DNA of 64,000 nucleotides from Haloactinomyces albus (GCF_031458135.1 NZ_JAVDXW010000001.1:2666001-2730000), one strand, 5' to 3'; shown: positions 42,754 through 54,282, counted from the first letter of the stretch. Translations and numbers: made by a program. The notes: generated by a model not told the origin, from the letters alone.

Positions 42754-44052
42754 ATGACAAGCCCCACCAGCCGACGCCGTGCCGAGGACGACGCCGAGGT
42801 GATCGTGGTCGGAGCGGGTCCGGCCGGAGCGACCGCGGCGGCCTACCTGGCGCGTGCCGGTCTGGATGTCCTGGTGTTGGAAAAGAGCACCTTCCCCCGC
42901 GAGAAAGTCTGCGGTGACGGCATTACGCCGCGCGGGGTCAAGCAGCTCATCGATCTGGGAGTCGACACCAGGCAGGAAGCCGGATGGCTGCACAACCGAG
43001 GACTGCGGGTCGTCGGTGGCGGTGTGACGCTGGAACTGGACTGGCCGAGCCTCGCGGACTTCCCGCCCTACGGCCTGGTGCGCCCGCGGCACGACTTCGA
43101 CGACCTGCTCGCCCGCCATGCCGAGCACGCGGGTGCGCGCATCGTGCAGCACACCTCGGTGACCGGTGCCCTGCGCGACGATCGCACCGGCCGGATCACC
43201 GGTGTGCAGGCGAAGTCCGGCCCGGAACGGGCCCCGGTGACCTACCACGCGCCCCTGGTCGTGGCCTGCGACGGAGTGTCGGCGCGGCTGGCGGTGTCGA
43301 TGGGCGTCGACAAGCGCGACGACCGCCCGATGGGAGTGGCCGTGCGCCGCTATTACGACAGCCCGCGCACCTCCGACGACTATCTCGAATCGCATCTGGA
43401 GCTGTGGGATCGATCCAACCCGGACGAGCCGAAGCTGCTGCCGGGCTACGGCTGGCTTTTCGGGATGGGTGACGGAACCGTGAACGCCGGGCTGGGCATC
43501 CTGTCGACATCGGGAGCCTATGGCAAGACCGACTATCGCGCGTTGCTGCGGGCGTGGTTGGACGGCACTCCCCAGGAGTGGGGATTCCGCGAGGAGAACG
43601 CGACCGGCAAGGTCGGCGGTGCGGCCCTGCCGATGGGCTTCAACCGGACGCCGCACTACCGCGACGGCCTGTTGCTGGTCGGCGATGCGGGCGGAATGGT
43701 CAACCCGTTCAACGGCGAGGGCATCGCCTACGCGATGGAGTCGGCCCGGTTGGCCGCGGAGTGTGTGGTGCACGCACAGGCGCGTCCCGAGGGAGTGTCC
43801 CGGGAACAGGCGCTGGCCCGCTACCCGAAGGCGGTGTCCGAGGCGCTCGGTGGCTACTTCCGGCTGGGCAACGTTTTCAGCAAGGTGATCGGTCATCCCA
43901 CGGTGATGCGCATGGCCACCAAGCACGGACTGCCGAGGGTCACCCTGATGCGTTTCGTGTTGAAGCTGCTGGCGAATCTCCACGACGGCAAAGGGGGTGA
44001 TGCCGCGGATCGTGTGATTAGTGCCACTACTCGGCTCACGCCTGGCGCATGA
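42754..44052 (+). CDS. Geranylgeranyl reductase family flavoprotein (menaquinone tail reductase, MenJ-like)
   Basis: 432 residues from ATG 42754, preceded by GAGGAG. The FAD-binding start is VIVVGAGPAGATAAAYLARAG; GDGITPRGVKQL, the second dinucleotide motif GLLLVGDAGGMVNPFNGEGI and a C-terminal helical part RLGNVFSKVIGHPTVMRM are typical of the family. Relatives saturate isoprenoid double bonds; the mycobacterial Rv0561c (MenJ) reduces one unit of the menaquinone chain. Neighbours menG, nuoA-N and the polyprenyl synthase support that role over chlorophyll- or archaeal-lipid-type ones. Confidence 0.9.
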   Translation: MTSPTSRRRAEDDAEVIVVGAGPAGATAAAYLARAGLDVLVLEKSTFPREKVCGDGITPRGVKQLIDLGVDTRQEAGWLHNRGLRVVGGGVTLELDWPSLADFPPYGLVRPRHDFDDLLARHAEHAGARIVQHTSVTGALRDDRTGRITGVQAKSGPERAPVTYHAPLVVACDGVSARLAVSMGVDKRDDRPMGVAVRRYYDSPRTSDDYLESHLELWDRSNPDEPKLLPGYGWLFGMGDGTVNAGLGILSTSGAYGKTDYRALLRAWLDGTPQEWGFREENATGKVGGAALPMGFNRTPHYRDGLLLVGDAGGMVNPFNGEGIAYAMESARLAAECVVHAQARPEGVSREQALARYPKAVSEALGGYFRLGNVFSKVIGHPTVMRMATKHGLPRVTLMRFVLKLLANLHDGKGGDAADRVISATTRLTPGA

Positions 44053-44074
44053 CGGCGCGTGTCTGATCAGATGC

Positions 44075-44103
44075 CCTGCACAGTGTGCGTGAGCTCATAA
44101 AGT
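44075..44103 (+). promoter_or_regulatory. Candidate nuo operon promoter (CTGCAC, 17 bp, TAAAGT)
   Basis: CTGCAC (44075-44080) and TAAAGT (44098-44103) are separated by 17 bp. CATAAAGT is repeated at 44141-44148, which may mark a second start. Either would leave a leader of about 60-105 nt before nuoA. Confidence 0.45.
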
Positions 44104-44121
44104 TAGGTTCGCCTCACTACA
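44103..44121 (+). promoter_or_regulatory. Possible IdeR/DmdR iron box upstream of nuoA
   Basis: TTAGGTTCGCCTCACTACA matches 14 of 19 positions of the iron-box consensus TTAGGTTAGCCTAACCTAA; the left half is nearly perfect and the right half is poor. It overlaps the predicted start site. If real, nuo expression would respond to iron, sensible for an operon of Fe-S proteins. Confidence 0.35.
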
Positions 44122-44215
44122 GACCGGATCGAAGTCACCGCATAAAGTACGGAATGCATGGCCGCGGGCGGGACTCTCGTGGTCAGCCGAGGCGAGGAAC
44201 AGGAGGGCAGGAGCG

Positions 44216-44581
44216 ATGCTGGATCCCTACATCCCGCTGGTGCTGATGTTCGCGTTGGCACTGGGATTCGCCGTGTTCTCCGTGGCGATTGCGCCGCTTG
44301 TCGGCCCGCGCCGCTACAACAAGGCCAAACTCGACGCCTACGAGTGCGGCATCGAACCGTCGCCGCAGCCCGTCGTCGGAGGTGGCCGGATGCCGGTCGC
44401 CTACTACCTGACGGCGATGATGTTCATCCTGTTCGACATCGAGATGGTCTTCCTCTTTCCGTACGCGGTCTCCGCCGACTCCCTCGGGATGTGGGGCGTG
44501 GCCGCAGTCGTGTTGTTCATCGTCACGTTCGGACTCGCCGATCTCTATCTGTGGCTTCGTGGCGGTCTGGACTGGAACTAG
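44216..44581 (+). CDS. nuoA: NADH-quinone oxidoreductase subunit A
   Basis: 121 residues, three TM segments. Key features are the loop [17 protein letters not shown] with the conserved Glu-Cys-Gly and the acidic TM2 [18 protein letters not shown], which helps link the quinone site to proton translocation. ATG 44216 follows GGAGGGCAGGAGCG. It is the first gene of a full nuoA-N operon in the standard order. Confidence 0.96.
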   Translation: MLDPYIPLVLMFALALGFAVFSVAIAPLVGPRRYNKAKLDAYECGIEPSPQPVVGGGRMPVAYYLTAMMFILFDIEMVFLFPYAVSADSLGMWGVAAVVLFIVTFGLADLYLWLRGGLDWN

Positions 44582-44699
44582 GAGCAGCCGACGGAGTGCG
44601 CCGAACACGGTAGAAGGTGGCAAGTCGCAAAACCCCGGTCCGAGGCGGGAGGGACGCCACCCCTGGCGTCGCGGACGGCAAGTGGGAAGGAGTGCCGAG

Positions 44700-45419
44700 A
44701 TGGGGCTGGAAGAGAGCCTGCCCAACGGCATCCTGTTGGCCAACGTGGAAAAGCTCGTCAACTGGACCCGAAAGACCTCGATGTGGCCGGCAACTTTCGG
44801 ATTGGCCTGCTGCGCGATCGAGATGATGACCATAGGCGGTTCGCGCTACGACGTTGCGCGGTTCGGGATGGAGCGTTTCTCCGCCACCCCGCGCCAAGCC
44901 GACCTGATGATCGTGGCCGGGCGTGTGACCAACAAGATGGCGCCGGTGCTGCGCCAGATTTACGACCAGATGCCCGAGCCGCGCTGGGTGCTGGCGATGG
45001 GGGTGTGTGCCTCCACCGGCGGCATGTTCAACAACTACGCGGTGGTGCAGGGCGTGGACCACGTGGTCCCGGTCGACATGTACTTGCCCGGCTGCCCGCC
45101 CCGGCCGGAGATGCTGCTCGACGCGATCCTCAAGCTGCACGCCAAGGTCATGGACGAGCCGATCAATGCCAAACGCGCCGAGCTCCAGGCAGAGCGCGGC
45201 GATCGCACCGAGCTCGAGGCGTCCTCGCGGAAATACGCACCGAAGAGCGCTGCCAAACGCAGGATGGCCGAGCGGCAGCAGGACACGCAGCGCCGGGAGA
45301 TGGGCGCGGAAGGCGAGTTGGGTGCCTCCGGAATCGAGAGCCTTCCTCCGGGGGGCCGGTCGGCGGATGACCGGTCGGCGGAGCAGGAAAACCGGAACGA
45401 ACTGGGTGCGGGTAGGTGA
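44700..45419 (+). CDS. nuoB: NADH-quinone oxidoreductase subunit B
   Basis: 239 residues; ATG 44700 follows GGAAGGAG. NuoB holds cluster N2, the last iron-sulfur centre before quinone. The ligands are the tandem cysteines in [10 protein letters not shown], one in [11 protein letters not shown] and one in [10 protein letters not shown]. The core ends near residue 165. The remaining 75 or so residues are a charged, unconserved tail, longer than in E. coli but common in actinobacteria. Its stop lies just before nuoC. Confidence 0.96.
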   Translation: MGLEESLPNGILLANVEKLVNWTRKTSMWPATFGLACCAIEMMTIGGSRYDVARFGMERFSATPRQADLMIVAGRVTNKMAPVLRQIYDQMPEPRWVLAMGVCASTGGMFNNYAVVQGVDHVVPVDMYLPGCPPRPEMLLDAILKLHAKVMDEPINAKRAELQAERGDRTELEASSRKYAPKSAAKRRMAERQQDTQRREMGAEGELGASGIESLPPGGRSADDRSAEQENRNELGAGR

Positions 45420-45424
45420 GTTCG

Positions 45425-46231
45425 ATGGCCGATGACGACTCCACACGCAAGCGGACCGATCCCGCTCCGGGCGAGGAGTGGTCCAGTGCCGAGCGGCCCG
45501 GTGACGGGCTCGAACCCGCATCCGAGGGCGAGGGAGCGCAGGCGCAGCAGCGTGGCCCGGTGGTGGCGGGGCGTTCCCGCCGTGGCATGTTCGGTGTCAG
45601 CGGCAGTGGCGACACGTCCGGCTACGGTGGGCTTCGATTGCCCGCCTACGTTCCCCCGGCCTCCGAACGGCCCTACGGTGGGTGGTTCGACGAGGTGGCC
45701 GACAACCTCTTTCCGGCATTGCAGGAAAGGGGAATCCCACCCGAAGCCGTGCAGCAGGTCACTGTGGACAGAGGTGAGATCACCTTCTACGTCGATCGGC
45801 AGCATCTGGTGGAGACCTGCCGGACGCTGCGGGACGATCCGGCGCTGCGGTTCGAACTGTGCAGTTCGGTGTCCGGTGTGGACTACGGACCCGACGTACC
45901 GCAACGGCTGCATTCCGTCTACCACCTCACGTCACTGACCTACCGTCGCCGCATCCGGGTCGAAGTGGCGGCGGACTGGCCGAACGAAGCGGGCGAGCCA
46001 CCCCGCGTGCCATCCGTCGTGGAGGTGTTCCCGACCGCGGACTTCCAGGAGCGGGAAGCGTGGGACATGTTCGGCATCGTCTACGACGGGCATCCGGCAC
46101 TGACGCGCATCCTGATGCCGGACGACTGGGACGGGCATCCGCAGCGCAAGGACTATCCCCTCGGCGGTATTCCGGTGGAGTACAAGGGCGCCGAGATTCC
46201 GCCACCCGACCAGCGCCGGGCATACACGTGA
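45425..46231 (+). CDS. nuoC: NADH-quinone oxidoreductase subunit C
   Basis: 268 residues from ATG 45425 (GGTGAG 5 nt upstream); a GTG at 45416 overlapping the nuoB stop is an equal alternative. About 65 disordered residues precede the NuoC fold ([38 protein letters not shown]). The signature ERESWDMFGI appears as [24 protein letters not shown], ending in KDYPLGG. NuoC and NuoD are separate proteins here, unlike the fused NuoCD of E. coli. Confidence 0.95.
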   Translation: MADDDSTRKRTDPAPGEEWSSAERPGDGLEPASEGEGAQAQQRGPVVAGRSRRGMFGVSGSGDTSGYGGLRLPAYVPPASERPYGGWFDEVADNLFPALQERGIPPEAVQQVTVDRGEITFYVDRQHLVETCRTLRDDPALRFELCSSVSGVDYGPDVPQRLHSVYHLTSLTYRRRIRVEVAADWPNEAGEPPRVPSVVEVFPTADFQEREAWDMFGIVYDGHPALTRILMPDDWDGHPQRKDYPLGGIPVEYKGAEIPPPDQRRAYT

Positions 46232-46241
46232 GGAGGTGCCT

Positions 46242-47612
46242 GTGCCGATGAGTACCGAACCACTGACCGGTTCCACCGCCGATGCGCGGACACAGCAGGG
46301 CGACGACCCGTTCGCGGCCTCGTCCAGGGAAACCACCGAGGGGCGGGTCTACACCGTCACCGGCGGTGACTGGGACGAGTTCATCGACGAGACCGAGGGC
46401 GAGGAACGCGTCGTCATCAACCTCGGCCCGCAGCATCCCTCGACACACGGGGTGCTGCGGCTGGTCCTGGAACTCGAGGGTGAAACGGTCACCAAGGCCC
46501 GCTCGGTGATCGGCTACCTGCACACCGGTATCGAGAAGAACACCGAATACCGCACCTGGACCCAGGGCGTCACGTTCGTGACGCGCATGGACTACCTCGC
46601 CCCGCTGTACAACGAGGCCGCCTACTGCCTCGGCGTGGAGAAGCTGCTGCGGGTGGAGGCGCCGGAGCGTGCGCAGACGATCCGGGTGCTGCTGATGGAG
46701 CTCAACCGGATCTCCTCGCACCTGGTGTTCCTGGCGACCGGTGCGATGGAGCTCGGCTCCACCACGGGGATGACCTTCGGTTTCCGCGACCGCGAGGAAG
46801 TGTTGCACCTGCTGGAGTTCCTCACCGGGCTGCGGATGAACCACGCGTTCATCCGGCCGGGCGGGGTGGCCCAGGACCTGCCGGAGGGGTACCGGGAGAA
46901 GATCCTGGAGTTCTGCAAGGTGATGGACCAGCGGTTGCCGGACTACGACAAGTTGTTCTCCGGCCAGCCGATCTGGAAGCAGCGGTTGCAGAACGTCGGC
47001 TACCTGCCGCTCGACGCCTGCCTGGCCCTGGGGGCGACCGGGCCGCTGCTGCGCTCGGCAGGCCTGGAGTGGGACCTGCGCAAGGTCGAGCCGTACTGCG
47101 GCTACGAGCAGTTCGACTTCGAGGTGCCCACGAGCACCGATGCGGACTGCTTCTCGCGGTTTTTGATCCGGGTGGAGGAGATCCGCCAGTCGCTGCGGAT
47201 CGTGCGCCAGTGCCTGGACAAGCTGGAGCCGGGGCCGGTGATGGTGGACGACCCGAAGATCGCGTGGCCTGCGAAGCTGACCATCGGACCGGACGGCATG
47301 GGCAACTCGCTGGAGCACGTCCGCAAGATCATGGGTCAGTCGATGGAGTCGCTGATCCATCACTTCAAATTGGTCACCGAGGGTTTCGACGTGCCGCCGG
47401 GGCAGGTGTACTCGCCGGTCGAGGCCCCGCGCGGCGAACTCGGCTATCACGTGGTCTCCGACGGCGGGACCCGGCCGATGCGCGTGCACGTACGTGATCC
47501 CAGTTTCGTGAACCTGCAGGCTTTTCCGGCAATGGCCGAGGGCGGCCTGGTGGCGGACGTGATCGCGGCCGTCGCCTCGCTCGACCCGGTCATGGGTGGG
47601 GTGGATCGCTGA
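46242..47612 (+). CDS. nuoD: NADH-quinone oxidoreductase subunit D
   Basis: 456 residues. GTG 46242 has GGAGG 5 nt upstream; 46236 (GTG) and 46248 (ATG) are in frame. NuoD forms much of the quinone pocket. The conserved [21 protein letters not shown] supplies the quinone-head His; [20 protein letters not shown] and the C-terminal [21 protein letters not shown] are all present. About 60 extra residues precede the core. Its stop overlaps the nuoE ATG. Confidence 0.96.
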   Translation: MPMSTEPLTGSTADARTQQGDDPFAASSRETTEGRVYTVTGGDWDEFIDETEGEERVVINLGPQHPSTHGVLRLVLELEGETVTKARSVIGYLHTGIEKNTEYRTWTQGVTFVTRMDYLAPLYNEAAYCLGVEKLLRVEAPERAQTIRVLLMELNRISSHLVFLATGAMELGSTTGMTFGFRDREEVLHLLEFLTGLRMNHAFIRPGGVAQDLPEGYREKILEFCKVMDQRLPDYDKLFSGQPIWKQRLQNVGYLPLDACLALGATGPLLRSAGLEWDLRKVEPYCGYEQFDFEVPTSTDADCFSRFLIRVEEIRQSLRIVRQCLDKLEPGPVMVDDPKIAWPAKLTIGPDGMGNSLEHVRKIMGQSMESLIHHFKLVTEGFDVPPGQVYSPVEAPRGELGYHVVSDGGTRPMRVHVRDPSFVNLQAFPAMAEGGLVADVIAAVASLDPVMGGVDR

Positions 47613-48379
47613 TGACCGAACAGTTCGACTTCACGACAACATCCGAGTCGGTGACGCACCCCCGCGTGGACACGTCGGTGTTCGGCGAGGACGTGCGTGC
47701 CGACGCGAAACGGATCATCGACCGCTATCCGGAGTCCCGGTCGGCGCTGTTGCCGCTGCTGCACCTGGTCCAGTCGGTGCAGGGGCACGTCACCACCGAG
47801 GGCATGGAGTTCTGCGCCGAGCAGTTGGCACTGTCCACAGCAGAGGTCAGTGCGGTCGCGACCTTCTACACGATGTACAAGCGCAAGCCCTGCGGGCAGC
47901 ACCTGGTGAGTGTGTGCACGAACACGCTGTGCGCCGCACTCGGCGGGGACGCGATCTACCGGGAGCTGGGCGAACACCTCGGCGTCGGCCACGAGGGCAC
48001 CGCCGGAACCCCGGGTGAGCAGGGCTCGATCACGCTGGAGCACGCCGAGTGCCTCGCCGCCTGCGACCTCGCTCCGGTGTTGCAGGTCAACTACGAGTAC
48101 TACGACAAGCAGACGCCGCAGGCAGCGCTGGAGCTGGTGAAGGCGCTGCAGCGCGGGGAGAAACCCGCACCGAGCCGGGGCGCGCCGCTGACCGACTTCC
48201 GCGACGCCGAGCGTCAGCTCGCCGGATTCTTCGACGGTCCCGGTGCCGACGAGTCCGTCGCCGGGTCCTCGGCGGCGCCGGAGACGCTGCAGGGCGCCAA
48301 AGTCGCCCACGAGAACGGCTGGACGGCCCCGGCGATGCCGGACGACGCCGAACTTCCACCGCTACCGGAAAAGAAGTGA
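47612..48379 (+). CDS. nuoE: NADH-quinone oxidoreductase subunit E
   Basis: 255 residues. NuoE is a thioredoxin-fold [2Fe-2S] subunit of the NADH-oxidising arm. The cluster ligands are the cysteine pair in SVCTNTLCAA and the pair in AECLAACDLAP. SALLPLLHLVQ and VATFYTMYKRKPCG are conserved family stretches. About 75 hydrophilic residues at the C-terminus are unconserved. The ATG overlaps the nuoD stop. Confidence 0.95.
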   Translation: MTEQFDFTTTSESVTHPRVDTSVFGEDVRADAKRIIDRYPESRSALLPLLHLVQSVQGHVTTEGMEFCAEQLALSTAEVSAVATFYTMYKRKPCGQHLVSVCTNTLCAALGGDAIYRELGEHLGVGHEGTAGTPGEQGSITLEHAECLAACDLAPVLQVNYEYYDKQTPQAALELVKALQRGEKPAPSRGAPLTDFRDAERQLAGFFDGPGADESVAGSSAAPETLQGAKVAHENGWTAPAMPDDAELPPLPEKK

Positions 48380-48388
48380 GGGCAGGCG

Positions 48389-49777
48389 ATGACGGAAGCG
48401 AACGCCCGTCCGGGGTCTCCGAACTCGTCGACGACGGAGCCCCCGACAACAGCTCCACTGACGCCGGTGCTGACCCGGCGCTGGTTGTCGCCGGAGTCCT
48501 GGACGCTGTCGACCTATGAACAGCTCGAGGGTTACACGGCACTGCGCACGGCATTGCGGGCGGACCCCGATCAGCTCATCGAACTGGTCAAGTCCGCGGG
48601 CCTGCGGGGGCGCGGTGGGGCAGGCTTCCCCGCGGGCGTGAAGTGGGGCTTCATGCCGAAGGAGCCGTCCAAGCCGCACTACCTGGTCATCAACGCCGAT
48701 GAGGGCGAGCCGGGCACGTGCAAGGACGTGCCGCTGATGATGGCCGACCCGCACTCGCTGATCGAAGGTTGCATCATCGCGAGCTACGCGATGCGGGCCA
48801 ACCACTGCATGATCTACGTGCGCGGCGAGGCACTGCACTGTGTGCGGCGCCTGCAGCACGCGGTGCGCGAGGCCTATGGTGCCGGATACCTGGGCAAGAA
48901 CGTCCTCGACTCCGGTTTCGACCTCGACATCGTGGTGCACGCCGGGGCCGGTGCCTACATCTGTGGCGAGGAGACCGCGCTGCTGGACTCGCTGGAGGGC
49001 AAGCGCGGCCAGCCGCGACTGAAGCCGCCGTTCCCGGCCCAGGCCGGGCTGTACGCCTGCCCGACCACGGTCAACAACGTCGAGACGATCGCGTCGGTGC
49101 CCTACATCGTCAACGGTGGCTCGGACTGGTTCCGCACGATGGGCAGGGAGAAGTCGCCGGGACCGAAGATCTACTCGATCTCCGGGCACGTGGAAAACCC
49201 CGGTCAGTACGAGGCTCCGCTGGGGACGACGCTGCGCGAGTTGCTGGAACTCGCGGGAGGCATGAAAGACGGCATCCCGCTGAAGTTCTGGACTCCCGGC
49301 GGGTCGTCGACGCCGCTGTTCACCGCGGAGCATCTGGATGTACCGCTCGACTTCGAGGGGGCCACCGAGGCCGGGTCGATGCTGGGCACCACGGCACTGA
49401 TGATCTTCAACGAGACGGTGTCGGTGCCGTGGGCGGTGATGAAGTGGACACAGTTCTACGAGCACGAGTCCTGCGGCAAGTGCACCCCGTGCCGGGAGGG
49501 CTGTTTCTGGCTGGCCCAGGTGCTGGAGCGGATGGTCGACGGCCACGGCACCGAAGAGGACATAGACACCCTGCTCGACGTCTGCGACAACGTCCTCGGC
49601 CGCTCGTTCTGCGCGCTCGGCGACGGGGCCGTCAGCCCGATCACCAGCGGCATCAAGTACTTCCGCGAGGAATTCCTCGCCCTGTGTGAGCGAAACGAGG
49701 GCGCGGAGGCAACACAGGACGAGGACCGGAACAGGTCCCAGGCAGGCGATCCCGCACTGGCAGGAGCGGTCCGATGA
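48389..49777 (+). CDS. nuoF: NADH-quinone oxidoreductase subunit F (NADH-binding)
   Basis: 462 residues. It binds NADH, FMN and cluster N3. The glycine-rich [18 protein letters not shown] binds [19 protein letters not shown] and [19 protein letters not shown] belong to the FMN pocket, and [12 protein letters not shown] with a later cysteine (in [11 protein letters not shown]) holds the [4Fe-4S] cluster. The first 30 residues are a Ser/Thr/Pro tail. Stop and nuoG start overlap as ATGA. Confidence 0.96.
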   Translation: MTEANARPGSPNSSTTEPPTTAPLTPVLTRRWLSPESWTLSTYEQLEGYTALRTALRADPDQLIELVKSAGLRGRGGAGFPAGVKWGFMPKEPSKPHYLVINADEGEPGTCKDVPLMMADPHSLIEGCIIASYAMRANHCMIYVRGEALHCVRRLQHAVREAYGAGYLGKNVLDSGFDLDIVVHAGAGAYICGEETALLDSLEGKRGQPRLKPPFPAQAGLYACPTTVNNVETIASVPYIVNGGSDWFRTMGREKSPGPKIYSISGHVENPGQYEAPLGTTLRELLELAGGMKDGIPLKFWTPGGSSTPLFTAEHLDVPLDFEGATEAGSMLGTTALMIFNETVSVPWAVMKWTQFYEHESCGKCTPCREGCFWLAQVLERMVDGHGTEEDIDTLLDVCDNVLGRSFCALGDGAVSPITSGIKYFREEFLALCERNEGAEATQDEDRNRSQAGDPALAGAVR

Positions 49778-52386
49778 CGGTGGCATCAGAAGCACACACC
49801 CGCCCGGTCCCGGAGGGACACGTGCGGCTGACGATCGACGGCGTGGAGGTCGACGCGCCGCAGGGCGAGCTGCTCATCCGCACCGCCGAACGGATGGGCA
49901 TCGTGATCCCGCGGTTCTGTGACCACCCACTGCTGGATCCGGCGGGGGCGTGCCGCCAGTGCCTGGTCGAGGTCGAGGTGAACGGCAAGCCGATGCCGAA
50001 ACCGCAGGCTTCCTGCACGATGACCGTCGGCGACGGCATGGTCGTCAAAACCCAGCAGACCTCGCAGGTGGCGGACAAGGCACAGCAGGGCGTGATGGAG
50101 CTGCTGCTGATCAACCATCCGCTGGACTGCCCGGTGTGCGACAAGGGCGGCGAGTGCCCGCTGCAGAACCAGGCGCTCAAGCACGGTCGCAGCGAATCCC
50201 GATTCCGCGACCAGAAGCGCACCTTCGCCAAACCGGTTTCGATCTCCTCGCAGATCCTGCTGGACCGCGAGCGGTGCGTGCTGTGCCAGCGCTGCACCCG
50301 ATTCTCCAAGCAGATCGCCGGTGATCCGTTCATCGAGTTGCTGGAACGCGGTGCACTGCAGCAGATCGGCATTGCCGAGCAGCAGCCGTTCCAATCGTAC
50401 TTTTCCGGCAACACCATCCAGATCTGTCCGGTCGGGGCACTGACCAGTGCCGACTACCGGTTCCGCTCGCGGCCGTTCGACCTGGTGTCCACGCCCGGTA
50501 TCTGCGAGCACTGCTCGTCGGGTTGTTCTCAGCGCACGGACTGGCGCCGGGGCAGGGTGATGCGCAGGCTCGCCGGTGAGGACCCCGAGGTCAACGAGGA
50601 GTGGAACTGCGACAAGGGACGTTTCGCGTTCCACTACGCGTCGGCCACCGACCGCTTCACCCGCCCGATGATTCGCGACGCCGCGACTGGTCGGCTCCGC
50701 GAGACATCGTGGACGGAAGCGTTGCGCACTGCGGCGGATGGGCTGATGGCGGCTCGGGACTCCCGCGGTGTCGGCGTATTGCCGGGTGGTCGGCTGACCG
50801 TCGAGGACGCCTACGCCTACGCCAAGTTCGCCCGGATGGCGCTGGGTACCAACGATATCGATCACCGTGCGCGCGCACACTCGGCGGAGGAACTGGACTT
50901 CCTGGCCTCGACCGTGGTCGGTACCGGCCCCGGCGAGGGCGGAGTGACCTACGCCGAGCTGGAGGCCGCGCCTGCGGTGCTGTGCGTGGCATTCGAGCCG
51001 GAGGAGGAATCCCCGATCGTGTTCCTGCGGCTGCGCAAGGCCGCACGCAAGGGGCACACGAAGGTCTTCCACCTCGGGCAGTGGGACTCGCCCGGGGTGG
51101 AAAAAACCGTCGACATCGTCGGATCGGGCAGTCCGATTCACTCCGGTGGTCTGCTGCCGTGCCCGCCGGGTGGTGAGGCCGCGGCACTGCACGATCTTCC
51201 GTCCGATGTGGATGAGCAAATGCGCGGTGCGGGCTCGGTCCTCGTACTCGGTGAGCGTGCCGCGCGGATTCCGGGCCTGTACTCGGCGGCCCTGCAGGTG
51301 GCCGAGCGCACGGGGGCCCGGATCGCCTGGATTCCGCGCCGCGCCGGGGAGCGCGGTGCCCTGGAAGCGGGCACCCTGCCCACGTTGCTGCCCGGTGGCC
51401 GTCCGGTCACCGATGCCGCGGCACGCGCCGAAATCGAACGGGCATGGGGTCTGGATGCGGATGCGCTGCCCGGCACCGCGGGCCGGGACACGGACGGCAT
51501 CCTCGCGGCCGCGGCTTCCGGAGAACTGTCCGGGCTGCTGATCGGTGGGGTGGATCCGGAGGACGTGCCCGACCCCGAGCTGGCCGGGCAGGCACTGCAA
51601 CGGGCCGAATGCGTGGTCAGTCTCGAACTACGCCCCAGTGCAGCCACCGAGTACGCCGACGTGGTGCTTCCGATCGCACCGACCGTGGAGAAGTCGGGCA
51701 CCTTCCTGAACTGGGAGGGCCGCAGCCGCGAGTTCCACATCACCATCGAGGGCACCGGCGCGTTGCCGGACTGCCGCGTACTGGACACGCTCGCGGTGGA
51801 GATGGACGTGGACCTGTTCACCCAGACTCCGGCCGCCGTGGCAGGCGAACTCGGGCGCCTCGGACCCCACACGGGCCCTCGGCAGCAGGCACCACGGGTG
51901 CCCGCCCAGCAGCCGCCGCAGCCGGGGTCGGGCCAGGCCCTGCTGGCGACCTGGCGCCAGTTGCTCGACAACGGCTCGATGCAGGACGGCGAGCCCAACC
52001 TCGCCGGAACCGCACGCCCACCGGTGGCACGGCTGTCCGCGGACACCGCGCGGCGGCTCGGCCTGGCCGAACACCAGCCGGTCACGGTCACCGGACCCGC
52101 CGGATCACTCACCATCGCCTCAGAGATCACCGAGATGCCCGACGGAGTGGTGTGGCTGCCCGGCAACTCCGGGCCGTCGAAGGTGCACCGCGGGCTCGGC
52201 ACCGGGCACGGTGCCCTGGTCGAACTCACCGCCGCGGAGACGCCGGGCGCCAGCGCGGGGCCACCCACCCGGGACAACCCGGCGCGGCCGGACAACCCGG
52301 CCGGAGCGGCCACCCGGCTCGGTAGTTCGGCAGGGGCGTCCGGGACACGTATCGAGGAGTCGCACACCGACGGGGGTGGGGCATGA
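49774..52386 (+). CDS. nuoG: NADH-quinone oxidoreductase subunit G
   Basis: 870 residues. The N-terminal ferredoxin region carries the [2Fe-2S] ligands ([21 protein letters not shown] plus a later Cys), the N5 ligands ([17 protein letters not shown]) and cysteines for N4 ([17 protein letters not shown] with ICPVGAL). A third cluster site, CEHCSSGC with a downstream cysteine in EWNCDKGRF, may hold the extra N7 centre found in some bacteria. The molybdopterin-oxidoreductase-like rest and a Pro/Gly-rich C-terminal tail follow. ATGA overlaps link it to nuoF and nuoH. Confidence 0.95.
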   Translation: MTVASEAHTRPVPEGHVRLTIDGVEVDAPQGELLIRTAERMGIVIPRFCDHPLLDPAGACRQCLVEVEVNGKPMPKPQASCTMTVGDGMVVKTQQTSQVADKAQQGVMELLLINHPLDCPVCDKGGECPLQNQALKHGRSESRFRDQKRTFAKPVSISSQILLDRERCVLCQRCTRFSKQIAGDPFIELLERGALQQIGIAEQQPFQSYFSGNTIQICPVGALTSADYRFRSRPFDLVSTPGICEHCSSGCSQRTDWRRGRVMRRLAGEDPEVNEEWNCDKGRFAFHYASATDRFTRPMIRDAATGRLRETSWTEALRTAADGLMAARDSRGVGVLPGGRLTVEDAYAYAKFARMALGTNDIDHRARAHSAEELDFLASTVVGTGPGEGGVTYAELEAAPAVLCVAFEPEEESPIVFLRLRKAARKGHTKVFHLGQWDSPGVEKTVDIVGSGSPIHSGGLLPCPPGGEAAALHDLPSDVDEQMRGAGSVLVLGERAARIPGLYSAALQVAERTGARIAWIPRRAGERGALEAGTLPTLLPGGRPVTDAAARAEIERAWGLDADALPGTAGRDTDGILAAAASGELSGLLIGGVDPEDVPDPELAGQALQRAECVVSLELRPSAATEYADVVLPIAPTVEKSGTFLNWEGRSREFHITIEGTGALPDCRVLDTLAVEMDVDLFTQTPAAVAGELGRLGPHTGPRQQAPRVPAQQPPQPGSGQALLATWRQLLDNGSMQDGEPNLAGTARPPVARLSADTARRLGLAEHQPVTVTGPAGSLTIASEITEMPDGVVWLPGNSGPSKVHRGLGTGHGALVELTAAETPGASAGPPTRDNPARPDNPAGAATRLGSSAGASGTRIEESHTDGGGA

Positions 52387-53729
52387 CCGAGACAGCCAGG
52401 CTGCTCGCCGACGACCCGATCTGGCTCATCCTGATCAAGGTCGTGGGAACCTTCGCCTTTCTGGTCGTGATGACGCTGCTCACGATCTGGGCCGAACGGC
52501 GCGTGATCGGCAGGATGCAGCACCGGCCGGGGCCCAACCGTGCGGGCCCGTTCGGGATCCTGCAGTCGCTGGCCGACGGGTTGAAACTGGCCTTCAAGGA
52601 GGACATCCGCCCGGTTCTGGCCGACAAGTGGGTCTACATCCTGGCGCCGGTGATCTCGGCGACTCCCGCGCTGGTGTCGTTCTCGGTGATGCCGATCGCC
52701 CCGAAGGTCACTCTCTTCGGGGAGGAAACCGCGCTGCAGCTGGTGGAGTTGCCGGTCGGACTGCTCGTCGTGCTCGCCAGCGCCTCCATCGGCGTGTACG
52801 GGATCGTGCTGGCCGGGTGGGCGTCGGGTTCGCCGTATCCGCTGCTGGGCTCGCTGCGCTCGGCAGCGCAGGTGATCTCCTACGAGATCGCGATGGGGCT
52901 GTCGTTCGTCGCGGTCATCATGTACTCGGGGACCCTGTCCACCGCAGGCATCGTCGAGGCACAGGCGGGTGGCTGGTTCTTCGCGTTGCTGCCGTTCAGC
53001 TTCGCGGTCTACGTGATCGCGATGGTCGGTGAGACCAACCGGGCCCCCTTCGACCTGCCCGAGGCCGAATCCGAGCTCGTCGGCGGGTTCCACACCGAGT
53101 ACTCCTCGCTGAAGTTCGCGCTGTTCTTCCTGGCCGAATACATCAACATGGTCACGGTTTCCGCACTGGCCACCACGCTGTTCCTCGGTGGCTGGCACGC
53201 ACCGTGGCCGCTGTCGCTGATCGGTGACGGAGTGCTCAACACCGGCTGGTGGCCCGCGCTGTGGTTCCTGCTCAAGACCCTCGGGTTCCTGTTCCTGTTC
53301 ATCTGGCTGCGTGCCACGCTGCCGCGTCTGCGTTACGACCAGTTCATGAACCTGGGCTGGAAGGTGCTGGTGCCGGTCAGCCTGGTGTGGATCTGCGCGG
53401 TCACCGCGATCAGGGGACTGCGCAATACCGAGGTGGTCAGCTCCCAGCAGTTCCTGCTCATCGGGGGAGGAGCCATCGCCGTACTGCTCGTGGCGACGTT
53501 CCTCATTCCCGACCGGCCTCCAGAGGAACCCGAGTCCGAGCCGGAGGCACCGCTGTCCGGCGGTGGCTATCCCGTCCCGCCGCTGGACCTCCGGGTGCCG
53601 CAGACCCCACGACGGCGCACGCCGGTGTCGTCCGGTGTGTCGGCCGCCGAACACCCGCGAACGCAGTCGTCGGAAGACGGCGAGGGTGGCAACAGCTCAA
53701 CGAAGGAGGCGCCCGATGGGAGTGTTTGA
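52383..53729 (+). CDS. nuoH: NADH-quinone oxidoreductase subunit H
   Basis: 448 residues with eight or nine TM segments. NuoH joins the quinone cavity to the membrane arm. The signatures are [45 protein letters not shown]-like [17 protein letters not shown] and the carboxylate-rich [21 protein letters not shown]. The last 75 or so residues form a Pro/Ser-rich tail not needed by the family. Its end overlaps nuoI by 14 nt. Confidence 0.96.
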   Translation: MTETARLLADDPIWLILIKVVGTFAFLVVMTLLTIWAERRVIGRMQHRPGPNRAGPFGILQSLADGLKLAFKEDIRPVLADKWVYILAPVISATPALVSFSVMPIAPKVTLFGEETALQLVELPVGLLVVLASASIGVYGIVLAGWASGSPYPLLGSLRSAAQVISYEIAMGLSFVAVIMYSGTLSTAGIVEAQAGGWFFALLPFSFAVYVIAMVGETNRAPFDLPEAESELVGGFHTEYSSLKFALFFLAEYINMVTVSALATTLFLGGWHAPWPLSLIGDGVLNTGWWPALWFLLKTLGFLFLFIWLRATLPRLRYDQFMNLGWKVLVPVSLVWICAVTAIRGLRNTEVVSSQQFLLIGGGAIAVLLVATFLIPDRPPEEPESEPEAPLSGGGYPVPPLDLRVPQTPRRRTPVSSGVSAAEHPRTQSSEDGEGGNSSTKEAPDGSV

Positions 53730-54282
53730 TCCCCTGAAGGGCTTCGGTGTCACGTTCTCGACCATGTTCAAAAAGGTCGTCACCGAGGAATACCCCGAGG
53801 TCAAGAAGATCCCGGCACCTCGGTTCCACGGCAAGCACCAGCTCAACCGGCACCCGGACGGTCTGGAGAAATGCGTCGGCTGCGAGCTGTGTGCCTGGGC
53901 GTGCCCGGCCGATGCGATCTTCGTCGAGGGCGGGACGAACACCGAGGACGAGCGGTACTCCCCCGGTGAACGGTTCGGTCTCGATTACCAGATCAACTAT
54001 TTGCGCTGCATCGGCTGCGGGCTGTGCATCGAGGCATGCCCGACTCGCTCGCTGACGATGACCAACGAGTACGAGACGGCCGATGACAACCGGCAGAACC
54101 TGATCTACACCAAGGAAGACCTGATGGCGCCGCTGCTGCCCGGCATGGAACAGCCGCCGCATCCCATGCGCCTGGGTGAGGACGAGCAGGACTACTACGT
54201 GCACGGCCCCGATCTCGCTCGGGACAAGGGCGTGCCGGAGAACGAGACGGTCGAAACCGGGCACGAGGAGGCCGGACGGTGA
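53716..54282 (+). CDS. nuoI: NADH-quinone oxidoreductase subunit I
   Basis: 188 residues from ATG 53716, with GAAGGAGG 6 nt upstream. It is the 8Fe ferredoxin carrying clusters N6a and N6b: ligands in [18 protein letters not shown] and [35 protein letters not shown] precedes the first motif. It passes electrons from NuoG to NuoB. Its charged tail ends in a stop that overlaps the nuoJ ATG. Confidence 0.96.
   Translation: MGVFDPLKGFGVTFSTMFKKVVTEEYPEVKKIPAPRFHGKHQLNRHPDGLEKCVGCELCAWACPADAIFVEGGTNTEDERYSPGERFGLDYQINYLRCIGCGLCIEACPTRSLTMTNEYETADDNRQNLIYTKEDLMAPLLPGMEQPPHPMRLGEDEQDYYVHGPDLARDKGVPENETVETGHEEAGR

Noticed and set aside
51138-53654. 838-residue open frame on the minus strand opposite nuoG-nuoH
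   Set aside because: Antisense to conserved complex I genes, compositionally artificial, no start signals.
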